Source: Bacillota bacterium
GTDB taxonomy: Bacteria > Bacillota_A > Clostridia > Lachnospirales > Bianqueaceae
Assembly (NCBI GenBank): GCA_017420625.1
Contig: JAFOIR010000050.1
Span: 1-26,731 of the forward strand
Direction: 5' to 3'
Length of the DNA: 26,731 nt
The position numbers and the translations under genes were made by a program. The number at the start of each line of letters is the position of its first letter. Within the stretch, counting starts at the first letter, position 1. Shown here in pieces: positions 1 through 7,245 of this stretch. The notes beneath the pieces were generated by a model. It was not told the origin of the DNA and did no database searches. It saw only the letters and a list, made by a program, of their open reading frames with translations.

Positions 1-97
1 CAACAGCCTGTGGTTTTGATCTGGTTCCGGCCATCGACATCATGATCGCGACATCGCCGGTTCCGAATTGGATGCGATTTTGATCAGCTAAGACCAT
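1..97 (-). CDS. Unrecognised protein, N-terminal fragment
   Basis: The first 32 codons of a gene that runs off the left edge of the window, beginning MVLADQNRIQFGTGDVAIMM. The start is well supported: a GGAGGT ribosome binding site sits six bases before the ATG. It begins 34 bp after the YolD-like gene and is probably the last visible gene of the LexA/UvrX cassette. I do not recognise the family, and the fragment is too short to assign a function. Confidence 0.6.
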   Translation of the reverse strand, partial: MVLADQNRIQFGTGDVAIMMSMAGTRSKPQAV

Positions 98-131
98 GTT
101 TCACCTCCACAATACATTCTGGAAACTCTTA

Positions 132-665
132 TCAGTTCCAGGGGTCGTCCCAGTCCTTCCGGAACAGATCGCCGGAAGCTTCGATCTTCAGGACATTCCC
201 CAGCGGGAGCTTTATCCTGTCGATCAGGATCGTCTGATTCAATTCGGCATCCACATTCCAACAGATACCGGTGATCGTCTTGTGCTGGCCTCTCAGGCCG
301 TATGCTTCATGGTTTTCATCGCTGCAGGGCTCATAGTATGTAACCGTTACCTGCACGCGGTTCTCCCTGGCAATCCGGCTGTTGAATGTCAGGTTGTGAA
401 GGATGGTCAGCCTCCGCGAAAGCTCTTCCGAATCCTCCTGCAGCAGCTCGATTCTGCTTTCATATAGGACGTCCTTTGCCGAGACCGCCTCATTAAAGCC
501 CTTCAGGGCATCGAACGGGGCGAAGATCTTTGCCCGGTGGCCTCTGTCCATACTCGGATGACGGATCCGAAACGGATCCTGTCTGTCGTGCCGTGGCCGT
601 CCCTTCAGGAAGACCTCGCGATATCTGAAGTTTGCCGGCATCGCCGTTACGCCTATTGAACTCAT
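132..665 (-). CDS. YolD-like protein
   Basis: A 177-residue protein with an RAKIFAPFDALKGFNEAV stretch near residues 44-61, which matches the signature of the YolD-like family. A second conserved-looking stretch, ITGICWNVDAELNQTILID, follows at about residues 130-150. YolD-like proteins are encoded next to UvrX/YqjW polymerases in Bacillota and are thought to be small accessory factors of translesion synthesis; their biochemistry is not settled. The ATG is preceded by AGGAGG at good spacing. The gene follows the polymerase by 35 bp in the same operon. The protein is longer than the roughly 100-residue YolD domain, with an N-terminal basic extension. Family assignment rests on the motif and on context. 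Confidence 0.8.
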   Translation of the reverse strand: MSSIGVTAMPANFRYREVFLKGRPRHDRQDPFRIRHPSMDRGHRAKIFAPFDALKGFNEAVSAKDVLYESRIELLQEDSEELSRRLTILHNLTFNSRIARENRVQVTVTYYEPCSDENHEAYGLRGQHKTITGICWNVDAELNQTILIDRIKLPLGNVLKIEASGDLFRKDWDDPWN

Positions 666-700
666 TTCTTGCTCCTCCTGCCTGTCAGCAGAAGGGGCAC

Positions 701-2098
701 TTATGCCTTGTGGCCTCCAATCTGCTGATTCCTTTCCAGTGTGGTTGCACCTTCAAGAAGGTTCATCCCCTTGAAGACGGCATTGGGGCCGAATTTGCGG
801 CGTACCTCCAGCATGGCTCCCTGCAAACGCCGGTCTCTTTCCAATGCCTCATAGTCGATAAACATGTTCATCTGAAAGATTCCCATATCCTCTGTTACAT
901 CATTCGCGCAGACGCCCAGCCTCCGATAAAGGAGTCGGTGATCCGTCTTGTCATCAAACTGCTTCAATAGCGGCATCGTGATGATCTGAAGGTTGTTCGT
1001 CAACGTCGGCAGCTTAACCGTCCCGTTGCTGTGCTTCGGGTGCAGTCTTCCGTAGAAGTCTATGGAGACAGGGCCGTCATAGCCGGGGCAAGCTTCCAGG
1101 CTCTTATAATCATAAGAGACCCACCAGCTGCAGCCTTTCGTCACGAGGTTCTTGGAAAACATGTCCGTGCAGAGCACTTCGATCATTTCCCGGAAGACCA
1201 GTCTTGCTTCCTGATACTTGTAAGGTCTCGGAAGGACCTGGCCGTTTGAAAGACTGTGGCCTTCACTCCGGTAGGACTTGATATCCTTCATCGTGACCGG
1301 CTCGATGCCCCAGGCATGGTCGATCAGGATCTCGCCGTCCCTGCCGAACTGCTTATAGAACCATTCCTCATCCCACTGTGAACGCTGAGCGATGTCACCC
1401 ATGGTAAACATGCATGCCTTCTGCAGCCGTCTGGCTTTTCCCGGGCCGATCTGCCAGAAGTCGGTCAGTGGTTTATGCTCCCAGAGCAGAAACTTATAAG
1501 AATCCTCGTTCAGCTCCGCGATCCGGACGCCATCCTTATCAGCAGGTTGCTTCTTGGCTACGATATCCATCGCAACTTTAGCCAGATACAGGTTTGTCCC
1601 GATCCCGACCGTCGCTGTGATGCCGGTGGTTCTCAGCACCTCCCGAATCATGGTGATTGCCATCAGATGAGCCGGATTGGTGCCTTGCTTCTCAGCCTCT
1701 TTGCGGTAGGCATGCAGGTAAGCCGTACAGTCGATGAAGCACTCATCGATGGAGTACACATGCACGTCCTCCGGAGCCACATAGTGGAGATAGATTCCGT
1801 AGATCTGTGCGGAAATCCTTTCGTACTCCGCCATCCTCGGGACGGCAATAATGTAATCAACCTTCGTATGGTGCTGCGCTTCGTACAGCCGGATCGCCTG
1901 CTTGGCCTCAAAAAGTCGGGGACGGCTGGGAACTCCCTTGGCCTTCAGGGAAGGAGAGACAGCCAGGCAGATCGTCTGATCGGACCGGGACGGATCTGCC
2001 ACAAGCAGGTTTGCCTTCAGCGGATCCAGTCCCCGATGGACACATTCTACAGAGGCATAGTATGACTTGAGGTCAATGCAGATATATGTCCTCTCCAT
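701..2098 (-). CDS. uvrX: Y-family DNA polymerase, UvrX/YqjW-like (ImpB/MucB/SamB family)
   Basis: A 465-residue translesion DNA polymerase. The palm begins with YICIDLKSYYASVE (residues 5-18, Asp9 metal ligand) and the second catalytic motif SIDE lies at 116-119 (Asp118, Glu119). TATVGIGTNLYLAKVAMD at about 161-178 is the fingers/palm region, and DFWQIGPGKARRL is the helix-hairpin-helix thumb. All three acidic catalytic residues are present, so it should be active in error-prone bypass synthesis at damaged templates. Length matches UvrX rather than the shorter DinB. The ATG lies two bases after the stop of the zinc-ribbon gene with no good ribosome binding site, so translation is probably coupled. 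The LexA-like repressor at the head of this cassette suggests damage-inducible expression. Confidence 0.93.
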   Translation of the reverse strand: MERTYICIDLKSYYASVECVHRGLDPLKANLLVADPSRSDQTICLAVSPSLKAKGVPSRPRLFEAKQAIRLYEAQHHTKVDYIIAVPRMAEYERISAQIYGIYLHYVAPEDVHVYSIDECFIDCTAYLHAYRKEAEKQGTNPAHLMAITMIREVLRTTGITATVGIGTNLYLAKVAMDIVAKKQPADKDGVRIAELNEDSYKFLLWEHKPLTDFWQIGPGKARRLQKACMFTMGDIAQRSQWDEEWFYKQFGRDGEILIDHAWGIEPVTMKDIKSYRSEGHSLSNGQVLPRPYKYQEARLVFREMIEVLCTDMFSKNLVTKGCSWWVSYDYKSLEACPGYDGPVSIDFYGRLHPKHSNGTVKLPTLTNNLQIITMPLLKQFDDKTDHRLLYRRLGVCANDVTEDMGIFQMNMFIDYEALERDRRLQGAMLEVRRKFGPNAVFKGMNLLEGATTLERNQQIGGHKA

Positions 2099-2100
2099 AA

Positions 2101-2385
2101 TCAGATACCAGGGTGATCTGTGCGGACCCTTTTTTGATACAGCTTCAGCCGTCTGTGCCGCATGGTCCTGAACAGCGCCGTGTCGATTGTTTCGTCAAAC
2201 TTGCATTTCCTGCACTTCACGCGGATCAGATAATGCTCATGACCGTAGACGTCCAACATATAAAATCCGCAGCTCGGGCAGCGAATCGTCCGGAGTTCTT
2301 GAGACTCCGCCAGTTTCTTGGACTGTTCCAGCTTATACTGAAGATCCGGGCCGGCTGTTACATGACGTTCAATTACTGCTTGCAT
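2101..2385 (-). CDS. Com-like zinc-ribbon protein
   Basis: A 94-residue protein with a CPSC (Cys36, Cys39) and a CRKC (Cys58, Cys61) pair around a YLIRVKCRKC strand, the layout of the small zinc ribbon seen in phage Mu Com and many prophage or element proteins. It probably binds nucleic acid; no specific role can be read from the sequence. The C-terminal tail is basic (HRRLKLYQKRVR). The start is set by GGAGG eight bases before the ATG at 2385. A GTG nine bases further upstream is in frame but lies directly on the ribosome binding site. It overlaps the end of the ImmA/IrrE gene by 17 bp, consistent with coupling. Confidence 0.75.
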   Translation of the reverse strand: MQAVIERHVTAGPDLQYKLEQSKKLAESQELRTIRCPSCGFYMLDVYGHEHYLIRVKCRKCKFDETIDTALFRTMRHRRLKLYQKRVRTDHPGI

Positions 2386-3112
2386 GCAGCTCACCTCCGT
2401 ATCTCAGCCCCTCATGAAGGTATTCCTCAACCGGTCTGCGCTCAAACAGATCCAACTCGCTCAACCGCGTATGGAAAGCTGTAAACGACACTCCCAGTGT
2501 ATCGGCCATCTTTTGGATCAGTAGCTTCTGATCCTGAGAGAGTATGCCGTCATCATAAAGGATTACCTTCTTGGAATTGTTGTGGCGCTTCAGGACACGG
2601 GCAACCAGGAAAGCCGGCATCAGAAAGCAGGCTGCCGCCCGGTTTGTAAAGCACTCGTTGATTGACAGCATTTCCTTCAGCATGTCTTGGGTATATCTCA
2701 TCTCAGGATCAAACTCGCTGTGGAAGGCAGCTGCCGGGCTTGTCTGAAGGGGAATGTGTCTCCCCAGAACATCATGTGCACCTTCATGCGCGATAGAGAA
2801 GCGCCTCCTTGCACTCTCTTTCTGATTCAGCAGATATTTCTCAATGACTGCCGTTCTTGCCGGGAACACGACCTGTTCTACTTTGTTTCCTCTCCGGACC
2901 AGCAGTGGTCTCTTCCCATCTGACAGAAACCCAACCCTTCCGGGATCCGGTTCTGCAAAGGTTTCATAGACGATTGGAACCCCCAGATACTCTTGGACAA
3001 AGGCTTCAATATCTACGCACATCACATTGGTATAATGCTTGCTTTTGAAGAAGTCCTTGATCATGGCTTCACAGAGGTTCTCGATCTCGTCGTTCGTTGT
3101 GAATCTCTTCAC
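2369..3112 (-). CDS. ImmA/IrrE family metallopeptidase
   Basis: A 247-residue protein with the zinc-protease motif HEGAH (residues 109-113) in RFSIAHEGAHDVLGRH. Downstream comes the CFTNRAAACFLMPAFLV block typical of ImmA/IrrE, in which an acidic residue in this helix supplies the third ligand. Family members cleave repressors (ImmA cuts ImmR on ICEBs1; IrrE cuts DdrO). The neighbouring LexA-like repressor is a possible target, though it also carries its own self-cleavage residues. Start: AAGGAGG lies eight bases before the GTG at 3112; a GTG at 3121 overlaps the ribosome binding site and is unlikely. It begins 16 bp after the DUF6504-like gene. Confidence 0.88.
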   Translation of the reverse strand: MKRFTTNDEIENLCEAMIKDFFKSKHYTNVMCVDIEAFVQEYLGVPIVYETFAEPDPGRVGFLSDGKRPLLVRRGNKVEQVVFPARTAVIEKYLLNQKESARRRFSIAHEGAHDVLGRHIPLQTSPAAAFHSEFDPEMRYTQDMLKEMLSINECFTNRAAACFLMPAFLVARVLKRHNNSKKVILYDDGILSQDQKLLIQKMADTLGVSFTAFHTRLSELDLFERRPVEEYLHEGLRYGGELHASSN

Positions 3113-3128
3113 TGAGAACACCTCCTTG

Positions 3129-3353
3129 TCAAGCCATCACGTACCATGCGTGACCAGCTCTGTATATATATTTTTCCGCACTACCGATAAAAACCGTGTA
3201 GCGAATTCCTTCAAACTCCCCATCGAGCGAAACACAGCTGTGGATCACTCTGTCAATATTCCAAATACGACCATCCGCCCAGGAGATGGTTAAGGGCACG
3301 ACCTCTCCGTTTTCCAGCCGTTCGCTGTCGACCTGTACATAAACCTTTTTCAA
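3129..3353 (-). CDS. Small DUF6504-like protein
   Basis: A protein of about 74 residues beginning LKKVYVQVDSERLENG, with a PLTISWADGRIWNIDRVI segment and a GIRYTVFIGSAEKYIY segment. This layout resembles small beta-rich proteins of the DUF6504 type found next to lexA or Y-polymerase genes in Clostridia. Function is unknown. The start is uncertain: I chose TTG at 3353 because AGGGG precedes it by four bases and the conserved part begins there. Another TTG at 3401 would give 90 residues and overlap the repressor gene by 29 bp. Family recognition is from memory of the pattern, so moderate confidence only. Confidence 0.65.
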   Translation of the reverse strand: MKKVYVQVDSERLENGEVVPLTISWADGRIWNIDRVIHSCVSLDGEFEGIRYTVFIGSAEKYIYRAGHAWYVMA

Positions 3354-3372
3354 CTTGCCCCTCGCATTTCCG

Positions 3373-3990
3373 TCAGAGCTCCTTGATGACGTGTTTGGCA
3401 ACGCCCTGCACTACGAGCTCGTTGACTAAGATTCTTTTCCCCGGATATACCTTTTCGTTGGCATATTTCAGGATCACTTTCTTACTGCGCTTATCGATGC
3501 CGCCATACACCTTCAGAGTATTCTCGTTGTTCTCATCCAGGGCGACCACGATATCTCCGACCTCACAGTCCAGCTGCTTTTTGATCAGCACAAGGTCTCC
3601 ATCAGAGATGTTTTCATCCTCCATAGAGTCTCCGACCGCGCGGAGGAGATAAAACTCACCTTTGCCGAAGAGCGCTTCCGGAAGGCTGACGTACATCTCT
3701 ACCTGGGCTTCCTCAGTCTCCGGATCACCGCAGCGGATGCTGCCGACCAGGGGAGCTGAGAAATACCCCGTCTGTGTCTTGGTGATCTTCGGAAGGTCAG
3801 TAATCTCACCGTTTTCGTAGGACAGCATCCCTCGTTTATCCATTTCCACGAGATAGTTGTACCCGCTGGCGGGAGAGATGCCCACTGCGGTAGCAATCTC
3901 CCGTGTGGTAGGCGTTGAATGATGCTGCCTGTAATAATCTCCGATGTAGTTGCTGATCTGCTCCATGAGTTCCATACTCTTGCTGCGCAT
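3373..3990 (-). CDS. LexA-like S24 self-cleaving repressor
   Basis: A 205-residue LexA-type repressor. The N-terminal winged helix-turn-helix contains STPTTREIATAVGISPASGYNYL (about residues 25-48). The S24 peptidase domain has the cleavage site IRCGDP (Cys87-Gly88), the nucleophile in GDSMEDENI (Ser122) and the general base in LKVYG (Lys160). Chromosomal LexA is normally cut at Ala-Gly; Cys-Gly is the UmuD- and phage-repressor-like variant. All residues needed for RecA-stimulated self-cleavage are present. The ATG at 3990 has GAGGT seven bases upstream; an in-frame TTG six bases further up is less likely. It heads the cassette with the UvrX-like polymerase and has its own promoter and dyad operator, so it probably represses itself and the cassette. 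Confidence 0.9.
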   Translation of the reverse strand: MRSKSMELMEQISNYIGDYYRQHHSTPTTREIATAVGISPASGYNYLVEMDKRGMLSYENGEITDLPKITKTQTGYFSAPLVGSIRCGDPETEEAQVEMYVSLPEALFGKGEFYLLRAVGDSMEDENISDGDLVLIKKQLDCEVGDIVVALDENNENTLKVYGGIDKRSKKVILKYANEKVYPGKRILVNELVVQGVAKHVIKEL

Positions 3991-4018
3991 ATTCAATACC
4001 TCGCTTTCGGGCTTATCT

Positions 4019-4033
4019 TAAGCAAATTGCTTA
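4019..4033 (-). promoter_or_regulatory. Probable operator of the LexA-like repressor
   Basis: A perfect 15-bp inverted repeat, TAAGCAA-N-TTGCTTA, lying eight bases downstream of the -10 box and 28 bp upstream of the repressor start codon. Position and symmetry fit an autoregulatory operator. It does not match the Bacillus SOS box (CGAAC-N4-GTTCG), which fits a divergent element-borne repressor. The binding partner is inferred. Confidence 0.65.
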
Positions 4034-4041
4034 CGATAGCT

Positions 4042-4069
4042 ATTATACATGGGAATTCTGAAAACGCAA
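4042..4069 (-). promoter_or_regulatory. Promoter of the LexA-like/UvrX cassette
   Basis: On the minus strand a -35 box TTGCGT (4064-4069) and a perfect -10 box TATAAT (4042-4047) are separated by 16 bp. Transcription would start near 4035 and run straight into the dyad operator at 4019-4033 and then the repressor gene. Confidence 0.75.
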
Positions 4070-4102
4070 TAGGTTACAAAGCGGTTTCATGGCCATAGGG
4101 CC

Positions 4103-4128
4103 ACGTTGACGGTTGCAGGCGTCAACGT
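4103..4128. repeat. Palindrome at the left edge of the defence island
   Basis: A perfect inverted repeat with nine-base arms (ACGTTGACG / CGTCAACGT) around an eight-base centre. Its core at 4104-4123 matches 18 of 20 bases of the minus strand of the palindrome at 24077-24096, on the other side of the island. It could be a boundary or recombination site, a protein-binding site, or a hairpin. It lies between the island's terminator and the promoter of the LexA-like cassette. Confidence 0.6.
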
Positions 4129-4170
4129 AAAACAAGAGGCCTCAGGACATCTCTGTCCTTCGACCTCTTG
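4129..4170 (-). terminator. Terminator after the defence operon
   Basis: A hairpin 26 bp beyond the stop of the AAA+ gene: outer arms CAAGAGG (4133-4139) and CCTCTTG (4164-4170), a four-by-four internal loop, inner arms AGGACA/TGTCCT and a TCTC loop. On the minus strand it is followed by TTGTTTTA, a moderate U-tract. It would end the long island transcript. Confidence 0.7.
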
Positions 4171-4195
4171 ATTATATGATTGCTCAACTTCACCC

Positions 4196-5581
4196 TTAGA
4201 TGGTTTTGTTAGCGATGGCAGCCTCTTGCAGATCACTCAAAACTATCGTCATATATTCTTCGCGTGTAACCGTGTCGAGAATCGATGCCAGTCTATTTGC
4301 CCTGGCCTTAATCACCTTCTCAAAGAAATTCCGCACATCTCGGCCGTTGGCGTAATCATCAGCCCGGTTCTTGTACATCAGCGTAAAGTGCTGTGTCAGA
4401 TACTCATCGCACTCATCCGTAAGTGAAAGACCTTGTTTCTTACACTGGAACAGAAAAATCTGTTTTAGTTCCTCCGGCGTATAATCCTCGAAATTGATAA
4501 ACTGATTAAAACGAGACTTTAGGCCAGGGTTGGAAGCAACAAACTCTCTCATCAAATCTGGGTAACCCGCAACGATGACGATAAAGTCATCCCTGTGATC
4601 CTCCATCGCTTTCAGGATAGTATCGACAGCTTCCTGGCCGAAGTCAGTTTCTCCTTTCCCGTGTGTCAGAGAATAGGCTTCGTCAATGAACAGTATTCCG
4701 CCCATAGCCTTGTCTATTACTTCCTGAGTCTTAATGGCGGTTTGACCGACATATCCTGCAACTAAGCCGCCGCGATCAACTTCAACAAGCTGGCCGGTTG
4801 ATAGAACTCCTAGGCATTTATAAATCTTTGCCAAAAGCCGCGCAACCGTAGTTTTGCCAGTGCCCGGATTCCCAAAGAACACAAGGTGGAGCGACAGTGG
4901 GGGAAGCTTTTCACCGAATTCTTCGCCCTTTTTCTGAACTTTGATCAAGTTTATTATCTGCTGTACTTCTTGCTTGACAGCCTTCAGCCCAATCAGGGAG
5001 TTCAGATTTTCAAGCAATTCTTCAAGTGATTCTTCCGGCTCATTCTGGTCTGAAACATCAGACGAGGTTTCATCAGGCTTTGCCTCTGTATCTCTCTTTG
5101 TGGATACACTTGATTTTTCTTGCTGTGAAGTCTCTTTTCGGCTTGAAGCAGCAGGTGCCGCTTCTTTGACATAGTCGTTCATCAGCTTGATTTGCTCAGT
5201 GACAGCTGCGATCCCAACATCTTTTCTATCAAACTGGCTGGACGAGTAGTATCTTCCAAGCACTAAGAAGAAAGAGATGATTGTATTTGCGAACAGATCG
5301 CCTTTTGCCGATGTTTTCGCATCGATTTGTGCCATTATTTTCAGAGAATGAGGAATATTCCCAGATGGGTTAGTCTGGAGAGCTGTAGATGGATACTTAC
5401 CGTTCAGGTAGACCTTGTTGAAATAATCATACCGCTCATCGCTATTAGCTGTAGACACAGAAGAGATAAACGAATAAATATCTCCTACAAAAGCCTGTAC
5501 TACCGGCGTTCCTGTACGTTTTTCAACTGCTTCGCATGAGGCAAGCGCTTTGCCTAATGCGTTTTTAACATCAATATCCAT
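4196..5581 (-). CDS. SpoVK/CbbX-like AAA+ ATPase
   Basis: A 461-residue protein with one AAA+ domain of the CbbX/CfxQ/SpoVK class in its C-terminal half. Walker A is GNPGTGKTT (237-245), the pore loop GYVGQT is at 276-281, and Walker B with its following segment is GGILFIDEAYSL (294-305); the arginine-finger and sensor region follows (NPGLKSRFNQFINF). An alpha-helical N-terminal domain (about 1-140) that I do not recognise is joined by a Ser/Thr/Glu-rich linker (142-185). Relatives remodel protein complexes (Rubisco activase CbbX) or belong to ESX secretion (EccA). The N-terminal domain probably selects the target here. AGAGGG precedes the ATG, 15 bp after the membrane-protein gene. It is the last gene of the island, directly before a terminator. 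Confidence 0.88.
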   Translation of the reverse strand: MDIDVKNALGKALASCEAVEKRTGTPVVQAFVGDIYSFISSVSTANSDERYDYFNKVYLNGKYPSTALQTNPSGNIPHSLKIMAQIDAKTSAKGDLFANTIISFFLVLGRYYSSSQFDRKDVGIAAVTEQIKLMNDYVKEAAPAASSRKETSQQEKSSVSTKRDTEAKPDETSSDVSDQNEPEESLEELLENLNSLIGLKAVKQEVQQIINLIKVQKKGEEFGEKLPPLSLHLVFFGNPGTGKTTVARLLAKIYKCLGVLSTGQLVEVDRGGLVAGYVGQTAIKTQEVIDKAMGGILFIDEAYSLTHGKGETDFGQEAVDTILKAMEDHRDDFIVIVAGYPDLMREFVASNPGLKSRFNQFINFEDYTPEELKQIFLFQCKKQGLSLTDECDEYLTQHFTLMYKNRADDYANGRDVRNFFEKVIKARANRLASILDTVTREEYMTIVLSDLQEAAIANKTI

Positions 5582-5596
5582 AGCATCCCTCTGTTA

Positions 5597-6598
5597 TCAT
5601 GCAACCGCAACACGAAGTATTTCCGCGCAAGCATCTAATGGGACATCCGCCTCTTTCAGAGCAGATTCTATTTCTTGCTGTGCTTCCTCGCTTGTCTTAT
5701 GCATAACCACACTGAACAGATCCTGATCATCAATAGCAATAATCATTGCCTGATTATCTTCAACATCCTGCTTAAGACTCCTAATCTGGTCATAAAAATT
5801 GATGTAGAAGCAGTCGTTTTCTACGGTATTAAGTCCAATTTCAAATACACCATAGTCCTGGATGGTATCTATGAAAGCAGGCGATGATAGTCTGTCAAAA
5901 ACGGCAACCCAATTATCATGATCCATGTGCCACCGGTCCCCGTCACCGATAGCGTCTTTGTTCTCAAAGTAGTATGTTTCATCAAAATAGCGTATGGAAA
6001 CACTGAACATCTGAGCCAAGGAAAGAATTGAAAATAACAACTCCTCTCTGTTAGTGGAAATGCCTGCAAGGAAGATGTCAATAAGCAGGCCAAGAACATT
6101 GTACTCGCCAGCGACCAATTCTCTCATTTGGTCTTCTGTATAATAGCTCTGCTTTTTCCTGCAATCGAGCATATTGGAGTGTTCAGATAAGATCTTTTTA
6201 AACTCATAGTTAGCATGAATTGCTTCGCCTTGTTTATATACAGCGACGATCTCGGCAATCTGGGCACTCATTTTATCGAGTTTTGCATACATGATAGCAA
6301 AGCCCACACATGTAGCGCAGAGATTCAATCCACTCAAAACGAGATTAAGCTTGTTCAGCTTGGAAACGCTGTTCAGCATCTTCAAGCTTTTCTCACTTAA
6401 ATTGTTATTCTTATTGAGGATATTGATGGCTTGCTGAACCTTTTCTGAAACCTCGTTCTGCTGGAGTTGATCTAGGGCAATTTTCTGAAAGGTCTTAAAC
6501 TTCTTATTCTTACCCCTTAAGGCTATTTCCATTATACCTTTATCGTTTAGGAATCTACGCAGCTCATCTAATGTCTGTATGTTTATTACGTTAGCCAT
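5597..6598 (-). CDS. Unrecognised protein with one transmembrane helix
   Basis: A 333-residue protein I do not recognise. Residues 84-106 (in LNLVLSGLNLCATCVGFAIM) are hydrophobic and probably span the membrane. They are preceded by an amphipathic, Lys/Asn/Gln-rich helical part (30-80). A soluble C-terminal domain follows, with acidic and aromatic stretches (RYFDETYYFENKDAIGDGDRW near 203-223). No catalytic motif was found. It starts one base after the preceding gene's stop (TGATATG) and lies 15 bp before the AAA+ gene, so the three are likely one functional unit. A membrane-anchored sensor or effector worked on by the AAA+ ATPase is an inference. Low GC content matches its immediate neighbours rather than the WYL gene. 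Confidence 0.75.
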   Translation of the reverse strand: MANVINIQTLDELRRFLNDKGIMEIALRGKNKKFKTFQKIALDQLQQNEVSEKVQQAINILNKNNNLSEKSLKMLNSVSKLNKLNLVLSGLNLCATCVGFAIMYAKLDKMSAQIAEIVAVYKQGEAIHANYEFKKILSEHSNMLDCRKKQSYYTEDQMRELVAGEYNVLGLLIDIFLAGISTNREELLFSILSLAQMFSVSIRYFDETYYFENKDAIGDGDRWHMDHDNWVAVFDRLSSPAFIDTIQDYGVFEIGLNTVENDCFYINFYDQIRSLKQDVEDNQAMIIAIDDQDLFSVVMHKTSEEAQQEIESALKEADVPLDACAEILRVAVA

Positions 6599-6599
6599 A

Positions 6600-7229
6600 T
6601 CAGTATTCTCCCACTATCTCTTTACTCTTCATGTAGTAAAACAGGATGACAAGCAGAATAAACGTACTTCTATCAGATGTGTATGGATCCTTTGTCTCAA
6701 ACTTCGGTTTCTTCCCAAGCAATACGGTTTCTTTTCTTAAAGCTTCAATAGTCTTGGTTAGATTAATCCCATTCATTGATAAGTTGAAGTCATCTATTTC
6801 TTTGCAGTTGTTTTGAATAATCGCAGCATAAAGACAAAGCATTATCCGGGTATAATCAAGTAATCCATGTTTTGTCTCTTTGTTGTTTTTTCTCAGGAAG
6901 CAAGCCTTCTCATAATACTTTCTTGCGCGAGGAGTAGGAGGTGTAGGTTTGTTTTTCCTGGGCTTTGGTTCTTTTGCAATCCGCTCGCCAACCACAGAAT
7001 CTAAATCTGCAGTATATTTTTCTACAGCTTTCTCAAACGGCTTTCCCGTTTTGAGTTCAATTTTCTCGAAGTAGTCGCACAGCTTCTCTGCCAGAACAGG
7101 AACTGTCAAGTCATCCTTCTGAGCTATAGATAACGGCAAATACTCATCAACAAGAATATCGCGACATTCATTGAACAAGCCCGTATCAAGATTAGTAATT
7201 GTTGTCTGCACGAAGCCAGCACAGCTCAT
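6600..7229 (-). CDS. Unrecognised 209-residue protein
   Basis: I do not recognise this protein. The N-terminal third looks helical and acidic. A basic, proline-rich linker (EPKPRKNKPTPPTPRARK) sits near residues 98-115, and the C-terminal half is helical with a hydrophobic stretch near the end (FILLVILFYYM) that may be buried or membrane-associated. Start choice: GGGAGG lies about eight bases before the ATG at 7229. An in-frame ATG at 7259 would overlap the WYL gene and lacks such a site. It follows the WYL gene by 16 bp and is immediately followed by the transmembrane protein gene. It is probably a partner of the AAA+/membrane pair. Confidence 0.7.
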   Translation of the reverse strand: MSCAGFVQTTITNLDTGLFNECRDILVDEYLPLSIAQKDDLTVPVLAEKLCDYFEKIELKTGKPFEKAVEKYTADLDSVVGERIAKEPKPRKNKPTPPTPRARKYYEKACFLRKNNKETKHGLLDYTRIMLCLYAAIIQNNCKEIDDFNLSMNGINLTKTIEALRKETVLLGKKPKFETKDPYTSDRSTFILLVILFYYMKSKEIVGEY

Positions 7230-7245
7230 AACCTTCCCTCCCCAT

